64,000 nt of DNA, from NCBI GenBank assembly GCA_035279665.1, contig DATEHI010000087.1, positions 1-64,000 on the forward strand, given 5' to 3'. This DNA is from CF-13 sp035279665. Its GTDB lineage: Bacteria; Chloroflexota; Dormibacteria; CF-121. Made by a program: the position numbers and the translations under genes. Under the pieces are notes generated by a model. The model was not told the origin of the DNA and made no database searches. It was given only the letters and a program-made list of their open reading frames with translations. This document shows, one piece after another, positions 41,858 through 50,169 of this stretch. Position 1 is the stretch's first letter, and the number at the start of each line of letters is the position of its first letter.

Positions 41858-42274
41858 CTAGTGCTTGAAGGTGCGCCCTACTAGCGGTTGAAGGACGGGT
41901 TCAAGCAGACTGAATAGAAAACTGAAGATCAGCAGGAAGATCAAGTAGACGAAGAAGACGCCCGCGACGACGATCCCGATCAGGAGTCCCTTGGAGAAGC
42001 GCTCCATATCGAGCCGCACGACCTTGATCAACAACCCGGCCATCAGCAAGCCGAAGGCGGCGCCGATCGGGTTGGGGAAGCCCAGTAGCGCGCCGATGGG
42101 AACGGCCAGGTAGCAGGCGAACTCGGGCAGCGTCCGCGGCAGCAGCGAACGCCGCGGCGCAATCACGGCGGCGGCGACGGCCGGTGCGGCGAGGTAGCCC
42201 TTGCATTTGCCGCACGTCTGGTTCTCGGGCGCGTTGTAGCGGTACCCGCAGTGCGGGCAGGCCTTGAGGGTCAT
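41858..42274 (-). CDS. Zinc-ribbon membrane protein of unknown function
   Basis: 138 residues. An N-terminal zinc ribbon (KACPHCGYRYNAPENQTCGK, i.e. CxxC...CxxC) precedes three hydrophobic segments: FACYLAVPIGALLGF, AAFGLLMAGLLIKVV and a long C-terminal IVVAGVFFVYLIFLLIFSFL. No family is recognised. It follows the LapA-like gene by 7 bases on the same strand. Confidence 0.65.
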   Translation of the reverse strand: MTLKACPHCGYRYNAPENQTCGKCKGYLAAPAVAAAVIAPRRSLLPRTLPEFACYLAVPIGALLGFPNPIGAAFGLLMAGLLIKVVRLDMERFSKGLLIGIVVAGVFFVYLIFLLIFSFLFSLLEPVLQPLVGRTFKH

Positions 42275-42281
42275 CGCTGTC

Positions 42282-42602
42282 TCAGGCGGCTCCGCGGAGC
42301 CGCAGCACTTCCTGCTCCAACTCGCTGATCCGGTTGTCCCGCTGGATGATCATCTTCTTGTGTTCGGAAAGAACTTTCTTGGTGAAGCGGCTGGCCATGT
42401 ACCAGCGCACCCGGTCGACGAGACTGATGACGAGGACCATCAGCGCACCGATGGCGGCGCACGCGAGCATCACGACCCAGGTCGGGATGTCCCTGTAGGT
42501 GGCGCCGAGAACGTTGATCACCGCCGGCTGCTGATTGCCCACCGAAAAGAGGGCGAGCATGATACCCAGCGCCAACGCCACGAGCCACCCGACGATCGCC
42601 AT
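42282..42602 (-). CDS. LapA/DUF1049-type membrane protein
   Basis: 106 residues: two transmembrane helices (VGWLVALALGIMLALFSVGN and WVVMLACAAIGALMVLVISL) and a C-terminal coiled coil (KKMIIQRDNRISELEQEVLR). This is the LapA/LPS-assembly-A layout, where the cytosolic coil contacts partners in envelope biogenesis. It likely forms an operon with the zinc-ribbon membrane protein. Confidence 0.75.
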   Translation of the reverse strand: MAIVGWLVALALGIMLALFSVGNQQPAVINVLGATYRDIPTWVVMLACAAIGALMVLVISLVDRVRWYMASRFTKKVLSEHKKMIIQRDNRISELEQEVLRLRGAA

Positions 42603-42719
42603 AGCGCCTGTTCACCCCCAGGTTCGGTCAGCGGTGTCCCACCGACGGGCGAGTCTTCGCCCGGCTCGTATAACCGGACGCGGCGGCGCGAACTTGCGGG
42701 CCGATACACTGCGAACTTG

Positions 42720-43508
42720 ATGGCTGTCAGTACGAGATCCGTCTGGAGCAGCCCGGCTGAGCCCGCGGCGCTGCAGCCATTCCGCTTTCGCGGCGGAACC
42801 CGCGGAATCCTGCTGATCCACGGCTTTGCCGGGACGCCCCCGGAAATGCGCGGCATGGGGCAGTTCCTGGCCGCGCGCGGCTACGACGTCATGGGGCCGT
42901 TACTCGCCGGACACGGGCTCACGCCCGAGGCGATGGCCGCAACCCGCTGGCCCGATTGGGTCCGCTCCGCCGAGGATGCTCTGGCGGAGCTTCGGCGTGA
43001 CTGCGCCGAGGTGTTCGTCGGCGGCCAGTCGCTGGGCGGAACGCTCGCCCTCCACCTGGCGGCCACCCATGCGGGGGTGCGCGGGATCTTCACCATGGGG
43101 GCGATGAGCTCGCCCGTCTACTTCCGCGACTGGCGAATCAAGGCGATTCGGGGGCTCAAGTACGTGGTGCGCTGGCATGAGCCTGGTGACGACGTGGACC
43201 TTGGCGACCCCGGCGCCGTGCGCCTGCTGCATAGCTACGCCCGCCGCCCCACCGTCTGCATTGAGAGCCTGATGGCGCTGCTGCGCGTCGTCGACCGAGA
43301 ACTGCCGCGCATCACCGTCCCCTCGCTCATCACCCATGGCCGTCGCGATCGGACGGTCGACGTGGCCAACGCGCCCCACATCGTGGCCACCATCGGCTCG
43401 GCCGACAAGCGGCTGATCTGGTTCGAACGCTCGGGGCACGCCATTACCGTCGACCTGGAGCACGACGCCCTCTTCGCGACGGTGCTGGATTGGCTGAACG
43501 CCCACTGA
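42720..43508 (+). CDS. Alpha/beta hydrolase (carboxylesterase/monoglyceride lipase type)
   Basis: 262 residues from the ATG at 42720. The motifs follow the Est30/monoacylglycerol lipase line: GILLIHGFAGTPPEMR, then VGGQSLGGTLALHLA with the nucleophile Ser, ITHGRRDRTVD with the Asp, and FERSGHAITVDLE with the His. GFxGTPxEMR is typical of thermostable carboxylesterases. It overlaps the gamma-glutamyltransferase gene by 19 bases. Confidence 0.9.
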   Translation: MAVSTRSVWSSPAEPAALQPFRFRGGTRGILLIHGFAGTPPEMRGMGQFLAARGYDVMGPLLAGHGLTPEAMAATRWPDWVRSAEDALAELRRDCAEVFVGGQSLGGTLALHLAATHAGVRGIFTMGAMSSPVYFRDWRIKAIRGLKYVVRWHEPGDDVDLGDPGAVRLLHSYARRPTVCIESLMALLRVVDRELPRITVPSLITHGRRDRTVDVANAPHIVATIGSADKRLIWFERSGHAITVDLEHDALFATVLDWLNAH

Positions 43509-45085
43509 TGGGCGGCTGGCCGGCCCAGGAGGCGCGGCGCGCGCCGCATGGCATGATCGCGAGTGTCAACCCGCTGGCGAGTGCAGCCGGCCTCCGGGTG
43601 CTGCGCGATGGCGGGAACGCAATCGACGCGGCGGTCGCAGCCGGAGCGGTGCTCACCGTGGTCGAGCCCTGGAGCGGTCAGCTGGGGGGCGATGCGTTTC
43701 TGCTGGTGGCGCCGGCCGGGCGGGGCACAGTGACTGCGATCAACGGCAGTGGGGCCGCTCCGCACCGCGCCACCTTGGACCGCTACCTGGCCCTCGGTCG
43801 AATTCCCGAGTCCGGCTGGCTGGCGGCCAGCGTCCCAGGCACCGTTGACGCCTGGCAGGTGGCGCTCGAGCGCTTTGGTACGCGGCCGCTGGGCACGCTG
43901 CTCGAGGAGGCGATTGGCTATGCGCAGACAGGCTTTCCTCTCACCGCCCGCCAAGCGCGCCAGAACGCCGAAATGGCCGCCATCGGCGCAGAGTTCCCCG
44001 ACACCAGGGCGGTCTTCTTTCCCGATGGGCGGCCGCCCGGGGCCGGTGCTCGGCTTCGGCAACCCGACCTTGCCCGCACGCTCCGGACCATCCAGGCGGA
44101 CGGAGCGGCGGCGTTCTATCGCGGTCCCATCGCCCGGGCGATCGTGGCAGCCTCCGATCGAGGCGGGGGGCTCTTTTCCGAACGCGACCTGGCCGAGCAC
44201 CGCACGGACGTTCTCGACGCGATCCAGACGACGTACCGCGGCTGGACGGTCGCGGAGCAGCCGCCGGTGTCCCAGGGGCTGATCGTCCTGATCGCGCTCA
44301 AGATCCTGGACGGCCTCGATCTGCCCAGGGACCCGGCGGATCGCGTCCACCTCCAGGTGGAGGCGCACAAGCTGGCCCTCACCGAACGCCTCGAGCACGT
44401 TGGGGATCCCGGCTCGTCCCCGCCCGCGATCGACAGGCTGTTCTCAAAAGAGCGCGGCCGGGCCCTGGCGCAGCGGATCGACCGGCGGCACGCCGCGGCC
44501 CTTCAGAACGAAGCGGCCGGCCACGCGGACACGACCTATCTCTGCGTGGTCGACGAGGCACGTAACGTGGTGTCCTATATCCATAGCCTCTATGCCGGCA
44601 ATGGCGTCGTCGCGGGCGACACCGGGATTTTGCTCAACAACCGGATGGACTGCTTCAGCCTCGATCCGAAGAGCCCCAACCGGCTGGCGCCGGGCAAACG
44701 GCCCGTGCACACGCTGAACTCCTGGATGCTGTTGCAGGACGGGAACCCCCAGCTCGTCGGCGGTACGCCCGGGTCGTTCTGGCAAGTCCAGACCAACCTG
44801 CAGCTCATCACCAACCTGGTCGACCTGCGCCTGCCCGTTCAGGCGGCCCTCGATGCGCCCCGCTGGACGATGGGCGGGCAGACGACCTGGTCGGATTCCA
44901 GCCTGAGCCTCGAGGCCCGCTTCGGCGATGCCGTCCTCCGGTCGTTGCGCGAGCGTGGCCACCGGGTGCAGGCGATCGGCGACTGGGCCGCGGGGGGTGC
45001 CGCCCAGGTCATCCGGATCGAGGACGGGATGCTAAGCGGAGGCGGCGATCCGCGACCGGGTACCAGCAGCGTGATCGGCTATTGA
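43490..45085 (+). CDS. ggt: Gamma-glutamyltransferase/gamma-glutamyl hydrolase
   Basis: 531 residues. NTN-hydrolase of the GGT family: DGGNAIDAAVAAGAVLTVVE at the N-terminus, and the processing/catalytic Thr in HADTTYLCVVDEARN at about residue 346. The substrate segment RMDCFSLDPKSPNRLAPGKR and a GGTPGS loop follow. No signal peptide is visible, so it seems cytosolic. It moves gamma-glutamyl groups from glutathione or similar compounds to water or amino acids. The exact substrate is open. The start is placed at 43490; an ATG at 43508 would avoid most of the overlap. Confidence 0.9.
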   Translation: MAERPLMGGWPAQEARRAPHGMIASVNPLASAAGLRVLRDGGNAIDAAVAAGAVLTVVEPWSGQLGGDAFLLVAPAGRGTVTAINGSGAAPHRATLDRYLALGRIPESGWLAASVPGTVDAWQVALERFGTRPLGTLLEEAIGYAQTGFPLTARQARQNAEMAAIGAEFPDTRAVFFPDGRPPGAGARLRQPDLARTLRTIQADGAAAFYRGPIARAIVAASDRGGGLFSERDLAEHRTDVLDAIQTTYRGWTVAEQPPVSQGLIVLIALKILDGLDLPRDPADRVHLQVEAHKLALTERLEHVGDPGSSPPAIDRLFSKERGRALAQRIDRRHAAALQNEAAGHADTTYLCVVDEARNVVSYIHSLYAGNGVVAGDTGILLNNRMDCFSLDPKSPNRLAPGKRPVHTLNSWMLLQDGNPQLVGGTPGSFWQVQTNLQLITNLVDLRLPVQAALDAPRWTMGGQTTWSDSSLSLEARFGDAVLRSLRERGHRVQAIGDWAAGGAAQVIRIEDGMLSGGGDPRPGTSSVIGY

Positions 45086-45105
45086 TGCACCACGCGGGGA
45101 AGTGC

Positions 45106-45134
45106 TTGTCTTTGCGGAGAGCCGATGCTATAAA
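45106..45134 (+). promoter_or_regulatory. Sigma-70-type promoter of the histone-like gene
   Basis: TTGTCT (45106-45111) and TATAAA (45129-45134) are separated by 17 bases, about 75 bases above the start codon of the lysine-rich protein. The ribosome-binding site GGGAGG lies just before that start. Confidence 0.6.
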
Positions 45135-45210
45135 TCGCAGGTAACAGCAGCGGGTCCTCATCCGCATGAACCACGCGCGAACTCTGCATCGCGCATCCGA
45201 GGGAGGAAAA

Positions 45211-45690
45211 ATGCCAGCGAAGAAGAAATCCTCGACTAAGAGGAAGTCGACTGCGAAGAAATCGACGGCCAAGCGCGCCGGCGGCAAGAAGTCGACCGCC
45301 AAGCGCACGACGGCCAAGAAGAGCACCCCGAAGCGGTCGACCGCCAGGAAGACCACGGCCAAGAAGAGCACCGCCAAGCGAAGCGCGCCCAAGCGGAAGA
45401 GCCCTGCCAGGGCGAGCGCGCCGAAAGCCGCCTCCAAGCCGGCGGTCCGCGCGGCGGCCCCAGCTCCACGCGCGGCAGCCCCGGCAGCGCCCAAACCATC
45501 GACCTCGTTCACCGGCGGCGGGCGTCCCGTGGCGCGGCCGGCTGAGCCGCCGATGCCTTCGTTCGGTGGATTTGGCAGCGAGGCCGGCATGGGCAGCGAG
45601 TCCGAGCCAGGCGCGTCCGGCGGCCCGGAACGGATCAAGATCGGCGAGCGGCCCCCGGAGCAGACCTGGCCCGGAGGCGGAAACCGCTAA
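45211..45690 (+). CDS. Lysine-rich histone H1-like protein
   Basis: 159 residues from the ATG at 45211, behind a strong GAGGGAGGAAAA ribosome-binding site. Residues 1-75 are repeats of the type AKKST/AKRST (STAKKSTAKRAGGKKSTAKR), very basic. An Ala/Pro region (to about 105) follows, then a Gly/Ser/Pro-rich acidic-leaning tail (PSFGGFGSEAGMGSES). The pattern resembles eukaryotic H1 tails and bacterial AlgP/Hc1-like proteins that bind and compact DNA. A promoter and a strong terminator flank it, so it is monocistronic and probably well expressed. Confidence 0.82.
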   Translation: MPAKKKSSTKRKSTAKKSTAKRAGGKKSTAKRTTAKKSTPKRSTARKTTAKKSTAKRSAPKRKSPARASAPKAASKPAVRAAAPAPRAAAPAAPKPSTSFTGGGRPVARPAEPPMPSFGGFGSEAGMGSESEPGASGGPERIKIGERPPEQTWPGGGNR

Positions 45691-45705
45691 ATCGGCAGAT
45701 CACAG

Positions 45706-45734
45706 GCCCCTGCCCCCCTGGGCAGGGGCTTTTT
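45706..45734 (+). terminator. Strong intrinsic terminator
   Basis: A perfect 10-bp stem (GCCCCTGCCC 45706-45715 with GGGCAGGGGC 45720-45729), a 4-nt loop and TTTTT (45730-45734). It lies 16 bases after the stop of the histone-like gene. Confidence 0.92.
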
Positions 45735-45838
45735 GTTGCGCCAGGGGTTACGGCTACGTCCCTGTGCGCAGAGGAAATGGGCCGAATCGCCACGTGGCGC
45801 GCAAGGGCAGGCGCGTTAGGTGTAGTAGAGGGATTTCC

Positions 45839-46339
45839 ATGACAGCAGTGCGGCGCCTGGCAGCGGGTGGTCTGGCAAGCCTGCTGGCGCTCGCCCTGAC
45901 CCTCCCGGCCTACGCGGCCACCAAGCCATCCAAGCCCACGCGTCCGGCTGCGCCCGCCCCGGCGAGGTCAATCGCCGTTCTTCCGCCGCAAATCTTCCAA
46001 CTCAACCCCGTGAAGGTCAACCCGAGCGTGCTGCCGAACATCATGATCCTCGGCCAGCACCTGACCCCTGGGACCACCGTGCAGGTCGGCGGCCGGCCGG
46101 CGACCACCATTCAGGTTCCCGATGCGAATCACCTGCTCGTGAAGCTGCCGGAGAACCTGTCGCAGGGCAGCTACTCGGTCGCGGTGACCAATGAAGCGGG
46201 TACCACGTTGGCGAGTGACGCGCTCGTGATCGACGACCCCTCGCAGCGCCCGAGCACGATGATGATGCTGGTCGGTGGTGGCTTGCTCCTCCTGCTGCTG
46301 CTCGTCATGCGGCTCGCCCGGACACCGGGCCTCGCGTAA
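45839..46339 (+). CDS. Secreted/anchored IPT/TIG-domain protein
   Basis: 166 residues from the ATG at 45839, with GAGGGA as ribosome-binding site. A signal peptide (residues 1-26, ending PAYAATK) is followed by a short linker and one Ig-like IPT/TIG domain (VLPNIMILGQHLTPGTTVQV, then NLSQGSYSVAVTNEAGTT). A C-terminal transmembrane helix (MMMLVGGGLLLLLLLVMRLA) and two basic residues end the chain. It is probably a surface protein held in the membrane by its tail. Function unknown. Confidence 0.72.
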   Translation: MTAVRRLAAGGLASLLALALTLPAYAATKPSKPTRPAAPAPARSIAVLPPQIFQLNPVKVNPSVLPNIMILGQHLTPGTTVQVGGRPATTIQVPDANHLLVKLPENLSQGSYSVAVTNEAGTTLASDALVIDDPSQRPSTMMMLVGGGLLLLLLLVMRLARTPGLA

Positions 46340-46378
46340 CGCCCCACCGTAACCCTTCCCCAAAGCGCGGGGCGGAGA

Positions 46379-47482
46379 TCAGCGGCTGGAGATCAACAGT
46401 TGCAGGTCGGGCTCCTCCACCTGGTCGAGTTCTGCCTCCGGTCCCAACCCCGCCTGCGGCGCCGCGCGCAAGGCGGCCAGTGCGCCACGCATTTGCCCCA
46501 GGTTGCGCTTGGCTTCGGTAAAAGCGTTCTGGATCATGGTGCTGCCCCGCGCGATGTTGTTCTCGAGCAGGCGGTCGAGCGACGCGACGTTGTCGTCGAT
46601 TTGCTGCAAGTAGCCTTCCAGGTTCTCGAGATCGATCGACTTCGCATATTGCAGGTGCAGGCGGAAGAGCGCCAGTACGTACGGGATGGTCATGCTGTAA
46701 GGCATCAGGATCACGCCTTCGCGATACGCCTCGAGATGCGCGCGGCGGCACGCATTGAAGACCGGGTCGGGAACGGCGGCAAGCGCGAAGCCAAGCGTCG
46801 CCGCTGGGTCGATGTATTGCTTGACCTCCCGGACCTTCAGGCGAAGAACCCGCTCGATCTCCTGGACGATCGTTGCCTCTTTCCCCGGTTCCTGCAAGCC
46901 ATCGTTGAGCCGGTCCAGCAACTCTGGAGACGGCCATTTGCTGTCGATCGGTAGCCGCTTGCCGTTCGCGAGGATGAGTGCGTACTCGACGACCTTGCCG
47001 TTGACGTGGAAGTTCATGTCGATCATCTCGGCAGGGAACTGCCGGAACGCATCCTGAAGGATGTTCTCGCCAGCGGCACCCCGGGTGCGGCTGCCCAGCA
47101 GGACCGTCTCGATCCTGCGCGCCGATGCCTGGACGTCTTCTTCCATGCGGCGGCGCTCCTCCGCGTCGACCTTCAAACGTTCCATGGCGAGGCGCGCCTC
47201 CGACAGGTCTTTGCCAATCGCGTCTCGAACCCCGGCCGAGCTCTCGAGGACCCTGGACTCGACGCCCTGAACCGCCGTCTGCACCATGCCGAGCGACTGG
47301 CTCAGCGCGCTCTGCTGATTGCTCACCGCTTCGACATTCGACTTGAGGGCTCCCAGGTCTGTCAGCGCCGCGAGCACCGCATCAGATGGCCCGCTCGCGG
47401 CCGGCCGCCGGAGCAGCAGGGCGACCAGGCAGAGCAGGGTGGCCACCAGCAGTACCACGAGGACCAGTTCGAGGACGTTCAC
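46379..47482 (-). CDS. rmuC: DNA recombination protein RmuC
   Basis: 367 residues from a GTG. One N-terminal membrane helix (LELVLVVLLVATLLCLVALL), a long coiled coil (residues about 40-125), then the RmuC core: RTRGAAGENILQDAFRQFP, NGKRLPIDSKWPSPELLDRL, and VILMPYSMTIPYVLALFRLH. RmuC limits recombination at inverted repeats and is a predicted nuclease of the PD-(D/E)XK type. A 24-nt inverted-repeat element shared with the region after the SbcC-like gene lies 77-100 bases upstream. Confidence 0.92.
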   Translation of the reverse strand: MNVLELVLVVLLVATLLCLVALLLRRPAASGPSDAVLAALTDLGALKSNVEAVSNQQSALSQSLGMVQTAVQGVESRVLESSAGVRDAIGKDLSEARLAMERLKVDAEERRRMEEDVQASARRIETVLLGSRTRGAAGENILQDAFRQFPAEMIDMNFHVNGKVVEYALILANGKRLPIDSKWPSPELLDRLNDGLQEPGKEATIVQEIERVLRLKVREVKQYIDPAATLGFALAAVPDPVFNACRRAHLEAYREGVILMPYSMTIPYVLALFRLHLQYAKSIDLENLEGYLQQIDDNVASLDRLLENNIARGSTMIQNAFTEAKRNLGQMRGALAALRAAPQAGLGPEAELDQVEEPDLQLLISSR

Positions 47483-47558
47483 TTGGACTCCTTCAGGACG
47501 TGAAAAAGACGAATGGTCGTGTCAATGGTGGTTGGGTCCATGGTCAAAGTCAAGCAGG

Positions 47559-47582
47559 CGGTTTTGACAGCTGCCTGTCGCA
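47559..47582 (-). promoter_or_regulatory. Shared inverted-repeat element upstream of rmuC
   Basis: On the minus strand TGCGACAGGCAGCTGTCAAA continues with ACCG. It matches 55653-55676 in 23 of 24 positions. The centre is GACAG-N4-CTGTC. Both copies point toward the downstream gene, which suggests a common operator or promoter element. Confidence 0.55.
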
Positions 47583-47605
47583 GGCGCCGCAGAAATTGTG
47601 GCGGG

Positions 47606-47926
47606 CTAACGATCGACCGGGTACCCTCGCTCGATCCAGGCCGCTGTGCCGCCGTCGACGTTGCTGACCGAGGCGTATCCGAGCTGCTGCAGGTAGCCGG
47701 CCGCCGCCAGGCTCCGCTGCCCGCTGTGGCAGATGGCCAGGACCGGCCGATCGCGGGGCACCTCGCTCACCCGCTGCTCCAGCTCCCCCAACGGGATCAA
47801 CCGGGCGCCCGGGACGTGGCCCTGCTGATACTCCCAGGGTTCCCGAACGTCGACGAGGAATGGCGCCGGGTCAGCCTTGAGACGTTCACGCAACTGAGTT
47901 ACGTCGATGCCGGGGACAGGAGCCAT
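47606..47926 (-). CDS. Single-domain rhodanese
   Basis: 106 residues from the ATG at 47926. Rhodanese fold with LVDVREPWEYQQGHVPGARL and the active-site Cys loop VLAICHSGQRS, then NVDGGTAAWIERGYPV. The six-residue loop CHSGQR fits sulfurtransferases. It accepts sulfane sulfur from thiosulfate or a persulfide carrier; the physiological partner is unknown. It starts 61 bases from the divergent UDG-like gene. Confidence 0.9.
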   Translation of the reverse strand: MAPVPGIDVTQLRERLKADPAPFLVDVREPWEYQQGHVPGARLIPLGELEQRVSEVPRDRPVLAICHSGQRSLAAAGYLQQLGYASVSNVDGGTAAWIERGYPVDR

Positions 47927-47987
47927 CGAGAAAATCTTAGTCGCAGGGGCGCAAGCTTCACGGGCCACCCGGCGTCGTTTTCACAGC

Positions 47988-48734
47988 GTGAGCAAGGGCC
48001 AGCAATACGTGCAGTTCTTCGGCTCGGACGCGCTCAAGCGGCTGCACGGCTGCGCCATCGCCGAAGCCGACCGGGGCGCTGACAGCCCCTGCGTCGGACT
48101 GGCTGAGCCGCTCCGCCGGCCGCAGATCGGCTTCGGAAACCCGCGCGCGCCGATCGTCTTCCTCAGCCCCAGCCCGCTGGATGCCGCCAGTGCCAGTAAC
48201 GCGGCCTTTAGCGAGTGGCTCGATCACGAAGCGGGGCTCGAACATCACATGACCTCGGACACGCCCCAGCCCTACTACCAGTACGTGCGGGCCGTGCTGC
48301 TCGGCGCGCGCCGCCGGCTCGGGCAGAAACCGGAGAAGCACGACGGGATGGACCTCGCGTTCCACACCTGGGCGGTCCGTTGCCCGACGGCAAACCCCGA
48401 CCTGGTGACCGACGAGGCCACCAACCAATGCATCGATCGCCACCTGCACAGCCTGCTGGAGAGCATCCACCCGCAGCTCGTCGTCGCCATGGGCGGCCCG
48501 GTCGCTCGCCACCTCTGGTGGCGAACGATGCAAACCTGGGATGGATGGGGTCGGATGACCACCCTGCACGGCCGTGTGCTCGATGTGCAGCTGGGCAATC
48601 GAACCGTGCCGGCCATCCTGAGCGTGCATCCCTTCCAGCGCGGCGTCGAGCTGCATCCGGAAGTCATCGGGCGGGCCATCGGTGACCGCCTGCGGCCGGA
48701 GCAATTCGCTCCGCAGGAGTTGAAGGCCGCATGA
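47988..48734 (+). CDS. Uracil-DNA glycosylase superfamily-like protein with a four-cysteine set
   Basis: 248 residues from a GTG at 47988. The layout follows family 4/5 UDGs: GFGNPRAPIVFLSPSPLD at motif A's place, TWAVRCPTANPDLVTDEAT as the middle part with the Cys pair (C-x15-C), ALHSLLESIHPQLVVAMGGP-like helix, and ILSVHPFQRG as the HP motif. The first Cys pair is C-x12-C (HGCAIAEADRGADSPC) instead of C-x2-C, and the GEAPG motif is lost. An Fe-S cluster and base excision are possible but not assured. The next gene overlaps it (ATGA). Confidence 0.55.
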   Translation: MSKGQQYVQFFGSDALKRLHGCAIAEADRGADSPCVGLAEPLRRPQIGFGNPRAPIVFLSPSPLDAASASNAAFSEWLDHEAGLEHHMTSDTPQPYYQYVRAVLLGARRRLGQKPEKHDGMDLAFHTWAVRCPTANPDLVTDEATNQCIDRHLHSLLESIHPQLVVAMGGPVARHLWWRTMQTWDGWGRMTTLHGRVLDVQLGNRTVPAILSVHPFQRGVELHPEVIGRAIGDRLRPEQFAPQELKAA

Positions 48735-48940
48735 CCACGCAGACGCCCACCGATCCGCGCTTCATCGAGAAGGACGACGACAGCCATCTCCGCGAGCGCA
48801 TGCAGCAGGCGGAGCAGGCGGTTCCGCTTCGGCCGGGTGCGCTCTGCCCGCATTGCGGAGCCCACGCTTTCAAGCGTGCCGAGCTCAAAGCGGGGACCCC
48901 GTGCCCTGTCTGCGGCCAGCAACCGCGCGTCGCCGCCTAG
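48731..48940 (+). CDS. Small zinc-ribbon protein
   Basis: 69 residues. A charged N-terminus leads into a double CxxC ribbon (ALCPHCGAHAFKRAELKAGT, then PCPVCGQQ). Its start overlaps the stop of the UDG-like gene, so they are coupled and possibly partners. No family name is recognised. Confidence 0.7.
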   Translation: MTTQTPTDPRFIEKDDDSHLRERMQQAEQAVPLRPGALCPHCGAHAFKRAELKAGTPCPVCGQQPRVAA

Positions 48941-48970
48941 GGATCGTTGCGGCCCTTTTAGTATTGGCCG

Positions 48971-49753
48971 GTGGAAACCGGGCTCCGAGGACGCCGGGCG
49001 CTGGTGACCGCCGCCAGCCGGGGGCTCGGGTTTGCCTGCGCCCGGGCGCTGGCCGCGGAAGGTTGTCGCGTGGCGATCTCCTCGAGCGATGAGCAGCGCA
49101 TCCAGGCCGCCGCGGGTGCGCTGCGCGACGAGGGTTACGACGTGGTGGCGCGGGTCGCGGACGTCCGGCAGGCTGACCAGTGCCGCGACCTCGTCGCCTG
49201 GGCGACGACAACCCTCGGCGGCCTCGAGGTGCTCGTCAACAACACGCGGGGGCCCATTCTCGGCAGCGTCGCCGAACTGGACGACCAGGCATGGGCGGAA
49301 GCCGTCAACCTGGTGTTGATGAGCGCCGTTCGCCTTACGCGCGCCTCCCTCCCGACGCTACGGCGCGGCGGCGGGGCGATCGTCAACCTCACGTCGATCG
49401 CCGCCCATCAGCCGGTGGACAATCTCGTGCTCTCCAACGCGTTGCGACCCGCGGTAGTCGCAATGGGAAAGACGCTCGCGAAAGAGGCCGCGCCCGAGGT
49501 GCGGGTGAATTCGATTCTTACCGGCCGCTTCGAAACCGATCGCATCAGGGAAGAAAATCGTCACCAGGCGCTCACCCTCGGCGTCGATCTCAGCGATTTC
49601 ACGGCGGCGAGCATCCGCAACATTCCCCTTGGCCGGCACGGACGACCGGAGGAGCTGGCCGCCGCGGTCGTCTTCCTGGCCGGCGACGCCGCCAGCTTCA
49701 TCACCGGGACCACGATCGCCGTCGATGGCGGGGAGTACCGCGGCCTCTTTTAA
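48971..49753 (+). CDS. SDR-fold protein lacking the YxxxK pair
   Basis: 260 residues from a GTG. The Rossmann part is standard (RALVTAASRGLGFACARALA, then VLVNNTRGP in place of NNAG, and IVNLTSIAAHQP for the Ser strand). At the catalytic helix the usual YxxxK is replaced by LVLSNALRPAVVAMGK, a feature of a known SDR subgroup annotated as 3-oxoacyl-ACP reductase-like. Reductase activity by the normal Tyr/Lys mechanism is therefore doubtful. The C-terminal TGTTIAVDGGEYRGLF is typical. Confidence 0.82.
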   Translation: METGLRGRRALVTAASRGLGFACARALAAEGCRVAISSSDEQRIQAAAGALRDEGYDVVARVADVRQADQCRDLVAWATTTLGGLEVLVNNTRGPILGSVAELDDQAWAEAVNLVLMSAVRLTRASLPTLRRGGGAIVNLTSIAAHQPVDNLVLSNALRPAVVAMGKTLAKEAAPEVRVNSILTGRFETDRIREENRHQALTLGVDLSDFTAASIRNIPLGRHGRPEELAAAVVFLAGDAASFITGTTIAVDGGEYRGLF

Positions 49754-49791
49754 CCCTTCAACGACCCTCGCCCGCCAGCGGACAGGGAAGC

Positions 49792-50169
49792 TTACTTCTC
49801 CGGCCAGCGACCGGGAAACGGATCGACCGTGGGTTTGGACTTCCAGTCCTCGCGAACCGGTGCGAAGACGTCCGCCACCGAGACGCCGTCAGGGCCGGCT
49901 TTGGCCGAGTGGGGAACCTGGCTGGCGATCGTGTACGTCTCCCCCACCCGCAACTCGCGTGCCTGACCGTCGACCACCATGGTCACCGAACCGCGGAGGA
50001 CGAACCCGACTTGCTCGTTCTCATGCCGGTGCTCCGGAACCTGCACGTTCGGATCGATGTCGACGAAACCGATGCTGAGCCGGTCGCCATTCACCGTCCG
50101 CGCGAGCACCCCGTCCCAGATGCGCGACGGCTTCAGTTTTGCGACGGTCTGAAAAACGCTCACGGTCAT
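49792..50169 (-). CDS. Cupin-domain protein
   Basis: 125 residues. A single cupin barrel: the metal motif PEHRHENEQVGFVLRG supplies two His and a Glu, and ASQVPHSAK the last His. Such small cupins bind a metal and often a small ligand, or act as dioxygenases or isomerases. Its ATG overlaps the stop of the WYL regulator (ATGA), so the two are co-translated and the cupin could sense or modify the regulator's ligand. Confidence 0.85.
   Translation of the reverse strand: MTVSVFQTVAKLKPSRIWDGVLARTVNGDRLSIGFVDIDPNVQVPEHRHENEQVGFVLRGSVTMVVDGQARELRVGETYTIASQVPHSAKAGPDGVSVADVFAPVREDWKSKPTVDPFPGRWPEK

Noticed and set aside
43235..44398. Minus-strand open frame opposite the hydrolase/gamma-glutamyltransferase junction
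   Set aside because: Basic, low-information sequence opposite two well-supported enzymes.
48963..48983. Another copy of the CCGG-TGGAAA hairpin loop
   Set aside because: The sequence GGCCGGTGGAAACCGGGC has a shorter loop and its pairing uses the CCGG itself; it lacks the GAGAA tail and is the start of the SDR gene.
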